From Mermis nigrescens (taxonomy: Eukaryota > Nematoda > Enoplea > Mermithida > Mermithidae): a stretch of DNA of 64,000 nt. The stretch lies in assembly GCA_036768485.1 (NCBI GenBank), contig JAVLUZ010000157.1:13876011-13940010 (forward strand). Reading direction: 5' to 3'. Positions 12,247 through 22,600 of the stretch are shown here, in pieces. Positions within the stretch are counted from its first letter, which is position 1. Every line of letters starts with the position of its first letter. Position numbers and translations under genes: made by a program. Below the pieces are notes generated by a model. The model searched no databases. It saw nothing but the letters and a program-made list of their open reading frames with translations, and was not told the DNA's origin.

Positions 12247-12542
12247 CGGAGTCACCCAGGAACAAATAACTCAGAGCCTCAGGTAACAGTGGACCAATTT
12301 AGCTTGCCCTCCTCGACAAATAATCGTGACAACTTCCACAGATCTGACTTGGTTAATTTCAAAAACGCGAATACGAAGCCAAAATGGAACTCTTGAAACA
12401 AAAACAAGCGGCAACTAAGGCCAAAAAGCGATATTATGGAGCTAAATTGCAAAAGATGTTTCAAACCAGCAGTTCTGCGCCTAATTTTGATTTCGGAGAA
12501 AAACCAACTTTGTTCAATTTTTCTTCTTACACACAGTTGTGA
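12247..12542 (+). pseudogene. Probable Harbinger accessory (Myb/SANT-type) protein, C-terminal part
   Basis: A coding-like frame (12247 to about 12395, TNNRDNFHRSDLVNFKN) hands over by frameshift to a Lys-rich helical tail (KMELLKQKQAATKAKKRYY) ending TGA at 12540-12542. Such short basic coiled tails with KxxYYxAKL are typical of the Myb-like partner of PIF/Harbinger transposases. The frame is divergent from the transposase, a usual arrangement. The DNA-binding half is not seen. The family assignment is inference. Confidence 0.45.
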
Positions 12543-13775
12543 AACAATTTTTGTATTTAAGTGTGTCTGGTTTTCTTTTATGTTAGTACGTAAGCAAATT
12601 AAATGTGAATTATACCTGCAAATAAGGCGGTACGGGAATATTTCTAACGAGTAGGTCGCATGATACGAGCTAGTACCAAATTTATCAGTTCACAAACAGT
12701 TCCTTTTCTTAAAGCGAATTCGAAACTCATCGTCATTAAGCAATAAATGGATTGTTGCGTTCACTCACTTGGCCGTTGAAATTGATCCATGTGATTCTGT
12801 TCAATTTCTTCTATTCTATCACTCTTGTCGAAAAAAATCTAGTAGGTCCATAATCAAACAACGCCGCAAACAAAACAAGACAACCCTAAATCGAGCTCTG
12901 AACCTGCTTTTAATAGATTTAAAATCTCGATTTAAATGGGGATGATTCTGAATCGTCTTTGTGAATACGATTTAACAAGTTACGACGATCGACGATTTAA
13001 GTGCCCAAATTAATTCGATTTAACGCTGAATCGCCTTAGTGAATACGGCCCTACGTTTTAAACTTGACATTTAAAAAAATTTTTTGCGCAAGGTGTGATA
13101 TACTGAAGCATATAATGAAAGTAGGAGTGTTGTGGGCCTGAAATATAAAATTTGCACCACTGAAAACCTGAGGTTCACTCCGGCAGGTTATCAGATTTCC
13201 AATTTTGATAATTCAATTTTTTTTATTATTGTTACTAATAATCAGAGATCGAAAAACAATTTCCAAAAATTATGTATGTTGCCGGCGTCGTCATTAATTT
13301 TCTAAATTCATTCCTGATTCTTTTCTGAAATTTAAGGACCCTTTAAAGTTTTAAGCTGCATACATACGAGTATATGCTTTTATGAACATTAATGCGTATT
13401 TATCAGGTGGGTCGAAAAAACGAATGCATATTTGATTATCCAATTTCTTGAAATTAAATTTGCTTTTTCCGAAGTATTATTATTCATGCAACAACATTAA
13501 AATGTGAAACTAACAGTCATATTATTACTTCGTACCAAAGATACAAGAAATATAGTGAAAAGTTCTTTTTAGTCATGCATCTGTAAGGTCAGAAACTAGC
13601 TTCTGCTGCCCAGTAGCCTTATTATATTTTACGACAGACCAGCGCGATTTATTTTATTCTGATACCCCTTATTTGTTATCAAGGGTTCAATTAACTTTGC
13701 AGTACCTTCGAGTGTTGCGAAAAAATCAAGCTTTAATCGAATGGTGTAAGTTTGGGCGTCTGCCATCTTCCTGTA
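12543..13775. other. No gene; possible right end of the Harbinger element
   Basis: Around 12,940-13,055 the paired phrases CTTTGTGAATACGATTTAA and CCTTAGTGAATACGGCCC look like subterminal repeats. I could not match them to a left end near 9 kb. Confidence 0.35.
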
Positions 13776-15146
13776 ATGAATATAGAAGAAAAAGTTAGAC
13801 AGATAATTCTGAATTCATATAAGCAAAGTGCGTCCGATTATAATTTCCTGTTTATGAACATTTTAAAGATAGCTTATGCATTGACTCTACAAAGTGCCGG
13901 AAAAAACGTCTTTTTATTCATTGGGTAAGCTAACATGAGCTTCGTATTTAAAATTACGCTACATTCCAGCCTGCAGAGTAAATAGAAATAACTAATTAAT
14001 TAATAACCTTAATTAATTAGTTAATTTAGCTGCTAATTTATTAATTGATTATTTAATTAATAGACACTGAAAATTACGTTTAATTTGGTCAACTATTTGA
14101 GAAGCTAATGCATGGACCAAGACGCGATTCGTTTCTTCACCTTTCCTGGCTCTCTCTATATATGTAGCGAAAAAGGATGCAACTAAATATAAATAAAATA
14201 ATTCTCAAATTTCAATTCTTGAATCGCTAAACGCTCGCATTATCTTGTTGATTTTTTCTGCAGTACGTAAGATATCATTATTTTCATTTTCTGAAATTCT
14301 GGTTGTTTCTAAGACAATTTTTTTGCTACAAATTATTACATGATTTTTAAATTATTATTAAGCTGATTTTATTGTTCTACGACGACGATACAATTTACTA
14401 ATGCACACTTAAGCGATCAATATTCTAGTAAAAAATGTGATTTGTATTTTTTGATCATTAGAGAACAACTACTCGATAATGATGAAATACTGGAATGCTA
14501 CGACATCTACGATAAAGCTGTCCTTGACTTGAGGTTGAACTGATACATGCAAACCTTTAATTACCTGGTATAATTCGTAATAAATTCAACAATATACGGA
14601 ATTTAAGCCAATAATTGGAAACCGCAGTTTTTCGTGCAGGAGAATATCAGATCTGGCTATGAAAATTTTTTTTCATATATCCGAAATTCGTTTTTATATA
14701 GCTAAAATTTATACTACTCTCTTTTGACCATTTCCAAATTTTAGAAAACAATTATGTGTCCTATAACAGCTGTCTTGCGCGCACGTCTTCCGCTTCAATA
14801 TTTCGAAAACAGCTAATTACTTACATTTATGGCAACATAAAGTCATTTCAAAACTGAAACTTAACACGAGTAGTACATATGTTGTTCATTTAAACCACAA
14901 TAACAGAACAGGTAGGATTCCGGATTTATTTTTCAGAAAACTGTGATCTTTTAGATTTTCGCTTTAAATTTGAATTTAAAAAAATTTGAATTCTAAATCT
15001 TTAATTTTATCTAGAGCATTAAAGATAGAAGGATTTGTGATCGAACAACTGTAGAAAACACAAAAGGCATTGAAGTCGTTGTCAGAAATGGCAGAATAAA
15101 CCATTTGAAACAAGAATTAGAAAAGTATTTTGACAGATTCCATTAG
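13776..15146 (+). CDS. Small three-exon protein, unknown function (116 aa)
   Basis: Exons are 13776-13924, 14462-14533 and 15017-15146 (TAG). The donors are GTAAGC and GTTGAA; the acceptors follow ATCATTAG and TATCTAGAG. Phases (2, 2) join exactly to one 116-codon frame. An in-frame start is the ATG at 13776; a TTTGCAG acceptor at 13,702 lies 73 nt upstream. The N-terminus (MNIEEKVRQIILNSYKQSA) looks helical. The middle, VFLFIGEQLLDNDEILECY, weakly recalls the second half of a ubiquitin fold (Phe-x-Gly-x-x-Leu-x-Asp...Leu-x-x-Tyr-x-Ile). The C-terminus is charged (NHLKQELEKYFDRFH). Codon composition is protein-like throughout and no repeat copy was seen. I do not recognise the family; the Ubl resemblance is a hint only. 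Confidence 0.55.
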
Positions 15147-15621
15147 TACGTTTCAAAAGCCAATTGGTTTGCAACTTGATAAAAAATGGTCGAAATTGTG
15201 ACGGTTCTTGAGTTTTACAGTGGAATGATCCTTTTAAATTGTAAATCCGACACCGTTGAACGAATTATTGTGTTTTATCTAAATATTTATAAATTTTGTT
15301 TTTAACTGCATTAGTCATATTATAGCGTCTGATCCTTTTATTTGTTCTTTCCGTCTTCACATGCTGTGACAGTTATTACTTAATTTAGTGCAATTTTTGT
15401 GCTCTATCTAAATATGTATGTTATTTTCTGTGAAAATTATTTTTGAAAGAGGTTCAAGTAAAATCTTTTACAACGACGAGTCGAAAGAGTCTGATATAAA
15501 ATCTTATTAGAATGGATTTTACTGCCAAACCCGTCGATCATATCAATTTAGATTTTTATACACATTACATAATTGATAGCAATACATTGTAATTAATTTT
15601 TCCCCGATGTGATTAATCTGC

Positions 15622-15638
15622 NNNNNNNNNNNNNNNNN
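15622..15638. other. Assembly gap (17 N)
   Basis: Seventeen consecutive Ns. The true gap length may differ. Confidence 1.
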
Positions 15639-15644
15639 AATAAT

Positions 15645-15895
15645 TAGATTCTAACTCTTTTTGATAATAATTTCGGAAAGTAATCGAACTATGCGTCCAA
15701 TTTGCTTGCTTTAAGAATTGCTGCGACCTGATGCAAAAGCCTTAGAGGTAGAAGCTGCTCGAGTTGGTTGAGCTTTATACAAAGAAGTATTGATTCCCGC
15801 TAATTGTAAGGTTTTAAGGATCCACTTAGAGACGGTAGTCGTAAAAACTGGATGGAATGGTTTTTTCAGACTTATGAAAATTTTAGATTTAGAGC
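15645..15895 (-). pseudogene. Tyrosine recombinase fragment (DIRS/Ngaro/PAT type)
   Basis: On the minus strand the frame reads KKPFHPVFTTTVSKWILKTL, then AGINTSLYKAQPTRAASTSK and GRSNS. A TAA stop follows directly, and after a frame change the reading continues ILKQANW. This is the C-terminal catalytic part of a tyrosine recombinase: the Arg of the (H)-x-x-R box is TRAAS, preceded by Gln where His is usual, followed by the conserved Ala-Ser-x-x-Ala and Gly-x-Ser, then Trp. Frames are interrupted both upstream (about 15,895-16,020) and downstream near the gap, so it is dead. Such recombinases belong to DIRS-like retroelements or Cryptons; no reverse transcriptase was seen here. Confidence 0.7.
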
Positions 15896-16379
15896 CATGA
15901 CATTGTTTGGTGTGGTCAATGAAATTAAGTAGGGAATAAATCGGACATATATTGATGTCAGAAAACCTAAAATTTTGACCGTGACGGGTCTAATAAAGCG
16001 ATTAGTTTTTGTTGGTTCGGAAATAGTAAATTCTACGTAGGAATTTTTTGACTCGTCTTTAATAAATAATTATTTTTATTATCATAAATGCACTATTCTT
16101 AAACTTTAGTAGAATGATGAATATTTTTCAATATAGTATAATCAAGCTGAAATCTTGGCTGCGACTTGAGTAGGTTCAATGGCTGACGTATCTGTTCTCA
16201 GCATGGATTTAAAAAAGAATAATGGTTTAAGTCTTCTGAATACTAACTTCTTTCATTTTTTAAATTCTTTGGCAAAACCATGCACTTCATTTGACTTATT
16301 CATCTGTTTAGGTTCTGCAGATCTCACTTTTTTGTTTTTTGAATTTCGCATCAGTTCTCGAATGGGAGTGTAAACAGTG

Positions 16380-17620
16380 CGAAAATCTGGGGTGAGAAAG
16401 ACACATTTTGGTCGAGTTTTCAACTTGTTTATGTCTGCCAACAACTCGCTTTATAAGTTTGAAAAGATTTTTTCTTACAAAAATGTACTACGGATCAAGG
16501 GCTATCTTCTGCTTAACAGCAAACTTTTCTACAATCAATACGCAGTTAGTACCAGGGTTTAACACTCACACTCTAGTGGATGAGTAAAAAACAGATACTG
16601 TTCAAGATTTCTCTGCCAACTTTTTCACTTTTTCACTTATGAGTTGGGATGAATTGAATGAAACAGAAATAAAGTAACTTTCAAGATCTACACGTCGAAG
16701 CAAGCCGCGTTTCGAAAAAACGTAATATTCATTTGTTTATGGGGGTGTAAAGTTCGAAATCTGAGGTGTAAAATGGGCGAAAAAACAGTTTTTTTTCGTA
16801 TTTGGATTGGTAAATCATATTAAATATTTTGTGGAACATAAGTTTGGCACATACAAACGTACTACAATCAAAGGGCTACAAACTGGCCCGAACTGAATTT
16901 ATTTACACTTAATGGGGCGTTAGGCTCAGATTTTTAAAGTTTGCAATGTGGTGGACAGTGGAAAATACGTGTTTGTCCATTCTTTTGTTCGCCACTTTCT
17001 CTGTTCAGAAGTCGGGCGAGGTCGAATATGATAAAAATAAGTACTTTCTAAGGGGTACGCGTCTCAGTGAATTGCGTTTGTTTACATCGATATTTAGCTT
17101 TTTCGGGAGGTGTAAAGGCAAAAAAATAGGGAGTCAAACGTGTTTTTGTCTTGTTTTTTTCTGCAAAGTTCTGGGTTATGAGTCTGGGCATAATCTCAAG
17201 TCTAAATATGAACCAGAGACCAAATGTGATACGCCAGTTTGTTTGCACTCAAGAGTGGTGTAAAGTGGTTTACATATGATATTTATTTGTCCCCGGGATA
17301 TTGTGAAGACTTAATTTTTTAATAAATGTTGATCGTAATATCAGAGTAAAATCAGAATTACGAATCCGACTGAAATTTTCTTTACACTCTGTGGTTGTGT
17401 AAAGTTTACACTGCATATTAACTTTTGTTCTAGAGCCTTGAGGAAGCTCAACTTTTTTCAAAATGTCCTACGTAAAATCAGAATTGGTAATCTGACTTTT
17501 AGTTTTCTCTACACCTAGCAGTTGCGTAAAGTTTACACTATTCATTTGTTGTTAATATGTAGTTTATACTACAAATTTATTTTACTCCCAAATCTGAGCG
17601 TTAGTGTTCCTTACACTTGA
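16380..17620 (-). repeat. Dispersed repeat B, inverted copy
   Basis: Reverse complement of 41,750-43,250. Matching blocks include the CACTTAATATTTGC-like end, the TCGGATTCGTAATTCTGA block and the GATATGATTTACCAATCAAA block. It carries the same periodic GTGTAAA/TTTACAC motifs. ORFs inside are repeat-borne. Confidence 0.8.
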
Positions 17621-17639
17621 TATTTGCGTTAATGATTGA

Positions 17640-18225
17640 CAAAGCAGCACGTTAGCTATGCAGTAAATAATATTGAGTAACAGTCTTTCTAAGCCAATTG
17701 AATGAAATAGCAAACATCGATGCATCTAAAACAATTGAAGAAATTGTTAGTTTAAAACAGTAGGAAACACGTGACTTGACTTGAAACAGACTAAATGTAG
17801 GTACACTAGCATGTCCGTAACGATTGTGTGCGCCAATCAATCGGTCCCTGCTTTGCTTGCTATAATGCTCATAACAAAATAAAACAACTTTAAATACAAT
17901 ACCACTTAGTTTTCTATCAATCAGGATACGAAGCTAGTCAGCGTTGCTACTTGCCAACAATTTAAAAAGAGTAAACATTATAGATTTCGTTTATACACTC
18001 TTATCTAAAACTTTGAAAATTATTTAAAAAATACACTTTTTGAGGCCGCTGAATATACATACTTCGATTTTTTGCATTGCTTAGAGAAAGTGTGATTTTT
18101 ATCAGATTTCTCGACTCTCAGGTAGCCTTTTCCTAGTCCCCTCCTTTTACATCCTTAACAATCCACAATTCCAAGTGTATACATCTTTTTGTTCCATCGG
18201 AGCATTTTCCTTTGCTAGTTAATTT
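17640..18225 (+). repeat. Dispersed repeat A, copy lacking its left terminal repeat
   Basis: Matches 40,990-41,575 in the same orientation (AGCAGCACGTTAGC through CATCGGAGCATTTTCCTTTGC). Relative to the 41-kb copy, the adjoining B block is inverted. Confidence 0.8.
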
Positions 18226-18448
18226 TCTAATTAGGAAGATCGTAATATGCCTTTTACATATATAGGTACTATTTCGCTAGTAAAATCTGCAGCCAATTAG
18301 AGGGACTGGTAGATTAGCACATTGTAAATAGGTACTGACCTATACATTTACGCACACTAAAAACATTCCAGTCAGGGAGACGGTTGGATTGAGTGGCGGC
18401 CGTATTTGGCCCAAAATAGTTGGTGATATAAAGAATAAATAATGTAAT

Positions 18449-18637
18449 TCACAATTTTTGGCTACTCGGGCGGCCATTATTTCTCAAATTCTTTTTGGGC
18501 GCCTCGCGTTGGACAATATGACATCTGTTTACTTTCTTGGCAACCTGTAAAGCAATTTTTCGCTCGTTGATTTCGGAAACAAGTTCAACAGCAGAAACGG
18601 CTAGCATAGTTCTTATTTTTTTGGCGTTTCGCATCAA
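18449..18637 (-). CDS. Open frame of unknown origin, possibly a transposase fragment
   Basis: A 62-codon frame with a basic, helix-prone reading (EINERKIALQVAKKVNR) ending in LRNNGRPSSQKL. The Asn-Gly-Arg-Pro motif recalls the linker after the helix-turn-helix of Tc1/mariner-type transposases, but nothing else supports that. No splice partners were found. Confidence 0.25.
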   Translation of the reverse strand: MMRNAKKIRTMLAVSAVELVSEINERKIALQVAKKVNRCHIVQREAPKKNLRNNGRPSSQKL

Positions 18638-18639
18638 AC

Positions 18640-19665
18640 GCTACAAATGCAGGAAATCAAGCTTCAAAACGTTATTTTCGCTCGCAAAGTTCTCAAATTT
18701 TCCGAACTATGTACATTGTCGATAAGTCGGAGAAATTTAAGATTTTTTGGCGCGAAATTTTCAAAAATTTTAAAATTTTTCAGAAACTCATTGAGTAGTC
18801 ACCATAGTCCGAGCAAGTCCAGCGGAGCGAAATTGAGAAAAATTCTATTCTGGTGGTGTTTCACTTTCTGGACAGGAGGTCACACCTAACCATAGATAGG
18901 TACACAGCATCGCCTATGTGTGGTGGAAGTCAGCCGGTCAGGGAATGCGCGTGAAAATTGAGCTTTTTTCCAAATCGATCTCTTAAAGTGGTAAAAATAG
19001 TAAAATAGGTTTAAAAACTTTGGTTGTTCGTCAGTTTTTGTTCGATTTGAAGCGCGATTGAAGAAATCTTTCAATTTTTACTCATTTTAGCCACAATTTT
19101 CCCCGCAAAAACCTTTTTTCATTCCTGTAGTCAACAAACCAGCCGCCAGTAAATATACGGACATACATGCGGTCCGGCGCCGACAACGCGAGCCTATATA
19201 AACCTATATTCAATCTTTCAAATAGATATACTTCCTGATGCAAAACTGACGTTGCAAATCAACCAACCAATCAATACCTCCATTTTATTATGCAATTATG
19301 GACGCGTCTATTTCATAATAACGCCAAGTCACCAATCGTGAAAGTTTACGAAGCAGAACGAATCGACTTACATTGCGAAAAAGATAATAGGAATAAGAAA
19401 GTGTAAACTAAGAAATTTCGTTGGGTGTAAACGAGGCGTACGCAATAAACGTCAAATTAAAATACTTTAAGTAGACGAATGGTCGAAAGCTGCGAAAGCG
19501 AAATGAAGATATAGTATCGAAGTAGGTACTTCAAATTATCTCAAAGAAATCGATCAATTTTCTAATTAATTATTCGGGTATCAAATTATAAACTGTGAAG
19601 GCATCTATGACAGTGTAAACGAAAAAAACTCCGCACGAATTCAAATACAAATAGACAGAAAATAA
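18640..19665. other. 3' flank of the peroxiredoxin gene
   Basis: No gene seen. From about 19,390 to 20,190 GTGTAAAC-type octamers recur. TTTATT at 19,284-19,289 (AATAAA on the minus strand) is a possible poly(A) signal for the peroxiredoxin transcript. Confidence 0.4.
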
Positions 19666-22600
19666 TCATTTGCCTCCGTTGCTCTTCGCGAAATATTCCT
19701 TCGATTCGTTTACACCGGGTTTCATGGCCGCTTTACCGGGACGCCAGCCAGCCGGGCATACTGTAGGTTTAAACGAAAGAACAATTATTTTATTAGGTTT
19801 TCAAGAGCTATACCTTTAAAGTCCGATTAATAGGAAACAACATCTTTCACACGAATAACAATGCAATTTATTTCTTTATTCGCATGAGTGTAAAGAGTGT
19901 AAACAAGACAGAGCAGACGACTGCTAAATCATATTTTTACACCCAGAAGCCTTCATACCCCGAACTAATTCTAAATTCCGGAACTTAGGTGTCGCTTTAC
20001 TTATCCCAAAATCGTCTGCACATTTCAGTCAGCTAAAAATAGCGTGTAAACTAAAAAAAGACGACGAGTGTAAACAAATAAATATAAACAAAAAACAAAC
20101 AAATATAAAAAATGAAAAAAATAAACGTAAACAAATATCTCAGTGTTGAAATTTCGGGAAATTGAGTACTATAATAAAATGTAAACTAAGTGACGCGATT
20201 TAGTGATCAGTTAAAAAAACCGGCATCATACAGTATGATAGAGATTAGTTGATTAATGCGACGTTTTTCGGCGAAAAAATGGCAAAAAACGGTAAAAAAA
20301 GAAAATAAATCCAAGTTTAGGTAAAAAATGGCGAAAAGGTAAAAAAAGCTTGAAAGCAAGTTTTTTGGTGAAAAATGGCGAAAACGGAAAAAACGAGCTA
20401 AGACAAAAGTTATTTATGAAAAATGACAAAAAACGGTAAAAAGACCCGAATCGAAGTTTTTGACCGAAATTCTGAGTAAAGGGTCGATAATTTCAACATT
20501 TTTTCGCAAGGAAAGCCGATATCAAACGCGAGCTCTAAAAAAACCCAAATGTCGGAAAAAATTTCGTAATACGGTTTTATTAGTTTTTATTTTTCCTTGT
20601 TTATTTTAAATGCTTTTTTCGTCTTTTATAAATAATTTACTCATACAGTGGTCGCCATGAAAGATGACGCGCCATCGCCCTCAGAATTATAATGGATGGT
20701 GCGTCGCGAGCGCCGCGTTACGTCCATCATGCTCTATCATCTCTTTTTCTATTCAGCGCCATTAACCTCCATCATCCCGTTAATCTGGCGTTGCACACAG
20801 CGTAATTTAGCTATTAATAGCGCCACCAGCGAAGCGCGCACGTGAATGCTGGCGCGCTTCCTTCTTGTTGGTGCTATTAATAGCTAAATTGCGCCGTCCG
20901 CATCGCCAGATTAACGGGATGATGGAGATTAATGGCGCTGAATAGAAAAAAAGAGATGATGGCGCGTCATCTTTCATGGCTCTTCCGAATTTTCAAAATG
21001 TGCAGACTTCTCATATTTAAATATAGTGTTTTCAAATATATTCTTTTGTGACTTTTTGGTATTTTCGTGTTTTTGTTCTATTTTTCCGTTTTTTATTATT
21101 TTTTATTATTTTATCTTTTTTTAAAATTTTTATCAAGAGCACCTTCGCCATGCTTGTCAGTGTATTGAAAAGCTTGCACCAGGCGCAACGTTTCGTCGAC
21201 GTCTCTGCCGACGGGCAAATCGTTGATCGTTATTTGACGCAACACGCCCTTATCGTCAATAATATACAACGCTCTGTAAAAAACAATGAGAAAAAACGAA
21301 TTTTGTTAAAAAAATTAGAATATAACTTCGAAAACTAGAAAAAGGCACATACAGAGCTCGCCATCAAAGTTGACCCACCTTCATTATCAAGTTCATGCTA
21401 GATGATGCGTCGCGAGCGCCGCGTTTAGTCCTATCATTCTCTATCAACTTTTTTGTTAGGGCATTTTATCCTGCATCATCATACCTGGGCGTGGGGGTGG
21501 GGGGTACGCACCATACGTGGGCAGCAAGAAAATTCTGGGGGGGGTGCAAGATTTTTTGAAAGTAAAAAAACGGCCTTAAAATGGTGGTATGGCGATAAAA
21601 ACACCATTATTCGACTTTCGCATCAAGCACTATCCATTGGCATCAAAAAATTGCGAAAAAAAGAAAAATTTTAAAAATTGCTGGGGGGTATTTTGTTTCT
21701 GGGGGGTGTATACCCCTCAAACCCCCACTCCCAGGTGTGGTACGCACCCCCCAGAAACCAAAATAACTTTTTTTGTTTTTTTTCGCAATTTTTTGATGCC
21801 GATGGATAGTGCTCGATGAGAAACGATGAAAAATTGTCTTTTTTCACCATACCACAATTTTTTGACCTATGAAAAATCTTGCACACCTCCCCCAGAATTT
21901 TGGTGCCGCCCACCTATGCGCATCATGTCGAACAAAACGCGGCGCTCGCGACGCATCATAACATTAATCTGATAATGATGGTGCGTCAACTTTCATGGCG
22001 AGCACTGTAGCCATAGGTGGGCAGCACCAAGGTTCCGGGGGGGTGCGAGAATTTTTCAAAGGTCAAAAAATGGTCTTAAGAAGGGTGGCATGACGAAAAA
22101 ATACTATATTTCAACCGTTCTCATCGAGCACTATCCATCGGCCTCTAAAATTGCGGAAAAGGAACAAAATTTTCAAAAACTGAATTAGGGGGAGGAGTAT
22201 TTTGATTTCTTCTGGGGGATGCATACCACACTAGGCGTGGGGTGTGCACCCCCTGAGAAACCAAAATACCCCCTAATTCAATTTTTGATTTTTTTTGTTT
22301 TTTCGCCATACCATCGTTTTTAAGGCCATTTTTTGACCTTTGAAAAATCTTGCATCCCCCCAGAATTTCGGTGCTGCCCACGTATGGTGCATACCCCCAA
22401 CCCCCACGCCCAAATATGACTGTAGCCGTAGCCTACTTAATCAATCATACAGAGGGATTACTATAGGCAACAAAGAGAAAAGACAAAAGATTTAGAAATA
22501 TTTTTAAAAATTAGCAGCGGTGTTTTTAGTCAAATTCATATTTTATTTTTAGTATTTTTACTATTTTTACTATTATTTTTTTGACTCGATTAAAAAATTC

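Noticed and set aside
18647..18889. 80-codon plus-strand ORF after the 18.5-kb frame
   Set aside because: Phe/Lys-rich AT reading with no motif; opposite-strand context is repeat-like.
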